From Zoogloeaceae bacterium (GTDB taxonomy: Bacteria; Pseudomonadota; Gammaproteobacteria; Burkholderiales; Rhodocyclaceae): a stretch of DNA of 5,945 nucleotides. The stretch lies in the NCBI GenBank assembly GCA_031282665.1, contig JAITDH010000102.1, forward strand, positions 1 through 5,945, read 5' to 3'. A model generated the notes under the pieces. It was not told the origin of the DNA and did no database searches. It saw only the letters and a program-made list of their open reading frames with translations. The translations under genes were made by a program, and so were the position numbers. This document shows, piece after piece, positions 5,052 through 5,945 of the stretch (its first letter is position 1; every line of letters begins with the position of its first letter).

Positions 5052-5333
5052 ATGAATGGAGTATACGAACACGGCGAAAGCTACGCCATGAGCCAGCAAC
5101 TTCGACTTGCCGCCATCGTCGCCCTGCTCTCCTCGTCTGCCCTGCGCGGCGCGACGGCCTGCAAGAGCGCCGCCCTGTGCATGCATCTGGAAACACTGCT
5201 CGAGCAGTCCGGGACGATCGAGCCTCAACTCAGGGAAATCGTCGAAACGACGCTCGATGAATGGAAACTCGCGTCGCGCACCCTTTCCTGCCCAGGGCAA
5301 TGTTGCGCTTCCGCGCAGACCGTGTTGCACTGA
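5052..5333 (+). CDS. Small cysteine-containing protein of unknown function, Fur-box controlled
   Basis: I do not recognise this 93-residue protein. It is the first ORF after the Fur-controlled promoter, and AAAGAG lies just upstream of the ATG at 5052. An alternative start at 5088 gives 81 residues beginning MSQQLRLAAIVALLSSSALR. That stretch resembles a signal peptide or a hydrophobic helix, with a possible cleavage after ATA and before Cys37. Five cysteines are present (37, 43, 80, 84 and 85, numbered from 5052), the last three in CPGQCC. Between them lies an acidic amphipathic helix of about 30 residues (HLETLLEQ...EIVETTLDEW). Cysteine placement and iron control would fit a metal- or redox-related envelope protein, but that is only inference. 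The gene ends 34 nt before the S4 paralogue, so the two are probably co-transcribed. Whether 5052 or 5088 is the start is not settled. Confidence 0.55.
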   Translation: MNGVYEHGESYAMSQQLRLAAIVALLSSSALRGATACKSAALCMHLETLLEQSGTIEPQLREIVETTLDEWKLASRTLSCPGQCCASAQTVLH

Positions 5334-5367
5334 ACATCGACCAACCCTCCCGATTGGATAAAAACCC

Positions 5368-5945
5368 ATGTCACGTTATACCGGACCCCGGCGGAAAATC
5401 ATGCGCGCCCTGGGCGTCGAACTTCCCGGCCTCTCCCGCCGCAGCCTCGAAGGCCGCGACCATCCGCCCGGCCAGCACGGCCGGCAAAGGACAAACCAGA
5501 GAAAATCCGAATTCGGCCAGCAATTGATGGAAAAACAGAAGTTGCGCTTCAATTACGGCGTGACGGAAGGCCAGTTGCGGCGCATCGTCCAGGAAGCCAA
5601 GCGGCGAAAAGGCGTCACCGGCGATCATGTCGTCGAACTGCTCGAACGCCGGCTCGACAACCTCGTCTTCCGCGCCGGGTTCGCGCCCACCATTCCCGCG
5701 GCGCGCCAGATGATTACCCACGGCCATTTCCGCCTCAACGGACGGCGCGTCACCATCCCGTCGATCCGCCTGTCTGTCGGCGACGTTTTCGAACCGACCG
5801 AAAGCGGGCGAAAGCTCCTCTTGCTGCAAGCCACGCTCAAGGAACCGTCGCTCGAACGCCCCGAATGGATCGCGCTCGACGCGCAAGGCGCTTCGGCCCG
5901 CCTGACGCACCTGCCGGAAACCGCCGACGCCGCGCCCTTCCCGTT
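5368..5945 (+). CDS. rpsD: 30S ribosomal protein S4 (cysteine-free paralogue), 3' end cut by window
   Basis: The reading frame from ATG at 5368 gives 192 residues and runs off the right edge. It starts [20 protein letters not shown] and contains the S4 family landmarks PPGQHG (33-38), [14 protein letters not shown] (52-65) and [19 protein letters not shown] (90-108). The S4 RNA-binding fold, with [17 protein letters not shown] and [10 protein letters not shown], follows at about 112-138. S4 binds 16S rRNA early in small-subunit assembly. Unlike S4 types with an N-terminal zinc site, this copy has no cysteine in the visible part. It also stands alone rather than beside rpsK, rpsM or rpoA, at least on the visible side, and follows a Fur-box promoter. 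Both points suggest a second, conditionally expressed paralogue, although the main rpsD is not in the window and this cannot be proven. The Shine-Dalgarno is weak (GGA about 10 nt upstream). Confidence 0.88.
   Translation, partial: MSRYTGPRRKIMRALGVELPGLSRRSLEGRDHPPGQHGRQRTNQRKSEFGQQLMEKQKLRFNYGVTEGQLRRIVQEAKRRKGVTGDHVVELLERRLDNLVFRAGFAPTIPAARQMITHGHFRLNGRRVTIPSIRLSVGDVFEPTESGRKLLLLQATLKEPSLERPEWIALDAQGASARLTHLPETADAAPFP

Noticed and set aside
5052..5120. Identification of the small Fur-controlled ORF as hemin uptake protein HemP
   Set aside because: Only the short EHGESYA stretch is reminiscent of HemP. The length, cysteines and the missing C-terminal TRxGKLILTK motif argue against it.
5371..5910. 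179-aa minus-strand ORF opposite ribosomal protein S4
   Set aside because: The plus strand encodes unmistakable S4; the antisense frame is open only because of codon bias.

Overview
The window is about 63-65% G+C (estimated by eye). It reads as a proteobacterial chromosome, probably a betaproteobacterium. The evidence is the Fur-type operator, the short overlapping operon genes, the fused sulfite reductase-TusA protein and the proteobacterial-type zeta antitoxin pair. This taxonomic guess rests on protein style only.

Layout. From about 4790 down to the left edge runs one minus-strand sulfur-assimilation operon. In transcription order it holds a small ubiquitin-like sulfur carrier (4718-4509), its ThiF/MoeB-type activating enzyme (4512-3703), a JAMM/M67 metallopeptidase (3681-3259), a siroheme sulfite reductase fused to a TusA-like domain (3262-908), a zeta-type toxin-antitoxin remnant (834-293), and the start of a siroheme-forming precorrin-2 dehydrogenase (296-1, cut by the edge). 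Several junctions are 1-4 nt overlaps (GTGA, ATGA, TAATG, ATGA).

How the genes work together. The carrier ends in Gly-Gly-Gly-Arg, so its diglycine is masked by one arginine. A JAMM peptidase that could remove it lies in the same operon. This matches the protein-thiocarboxylate route known from Wolinella succinogenes (HcyS/HcyF/HcyD plus sulfite reductase) and the related CysO/Mec+ and QbsE/QbsD systems. Sulfite is reduced to sulfide by the siroheme enzyme, the E1 enzyme adenylates the trimmed carrier, and the carrier becomes a thiocarboxylate sulfur donor. The final acceptor enzyme (MetY- or CysM-like) is not in the window. The dehydrogenase at the left edge would help make the siroheme.

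Inserted between sulfite reductase and the siroheme gene is a two-gene zeta module with its own TATAAT box. Its antitoxin looks intact. Its toxin is cut off shortly after the Walker A motif and ends in an ATGA overlap with the siroheme gene.

The 333-nt divergent region 4719-5051 is rich in control structure. It holds a perfect 17-bp LysR-type dyad at about -63 from a TACAAT box for the sulfur operon, a 7-nt tandem repeat, a long imperfect inverted repeat, and a TTGACA/AATAAT promoter overlapped by a Fur box. That promoter reads rightwards into a small cysteine-containing exported-looking protein of unknown function and a ribosomal protein S4 paralogue without any cysteine in its visible part.
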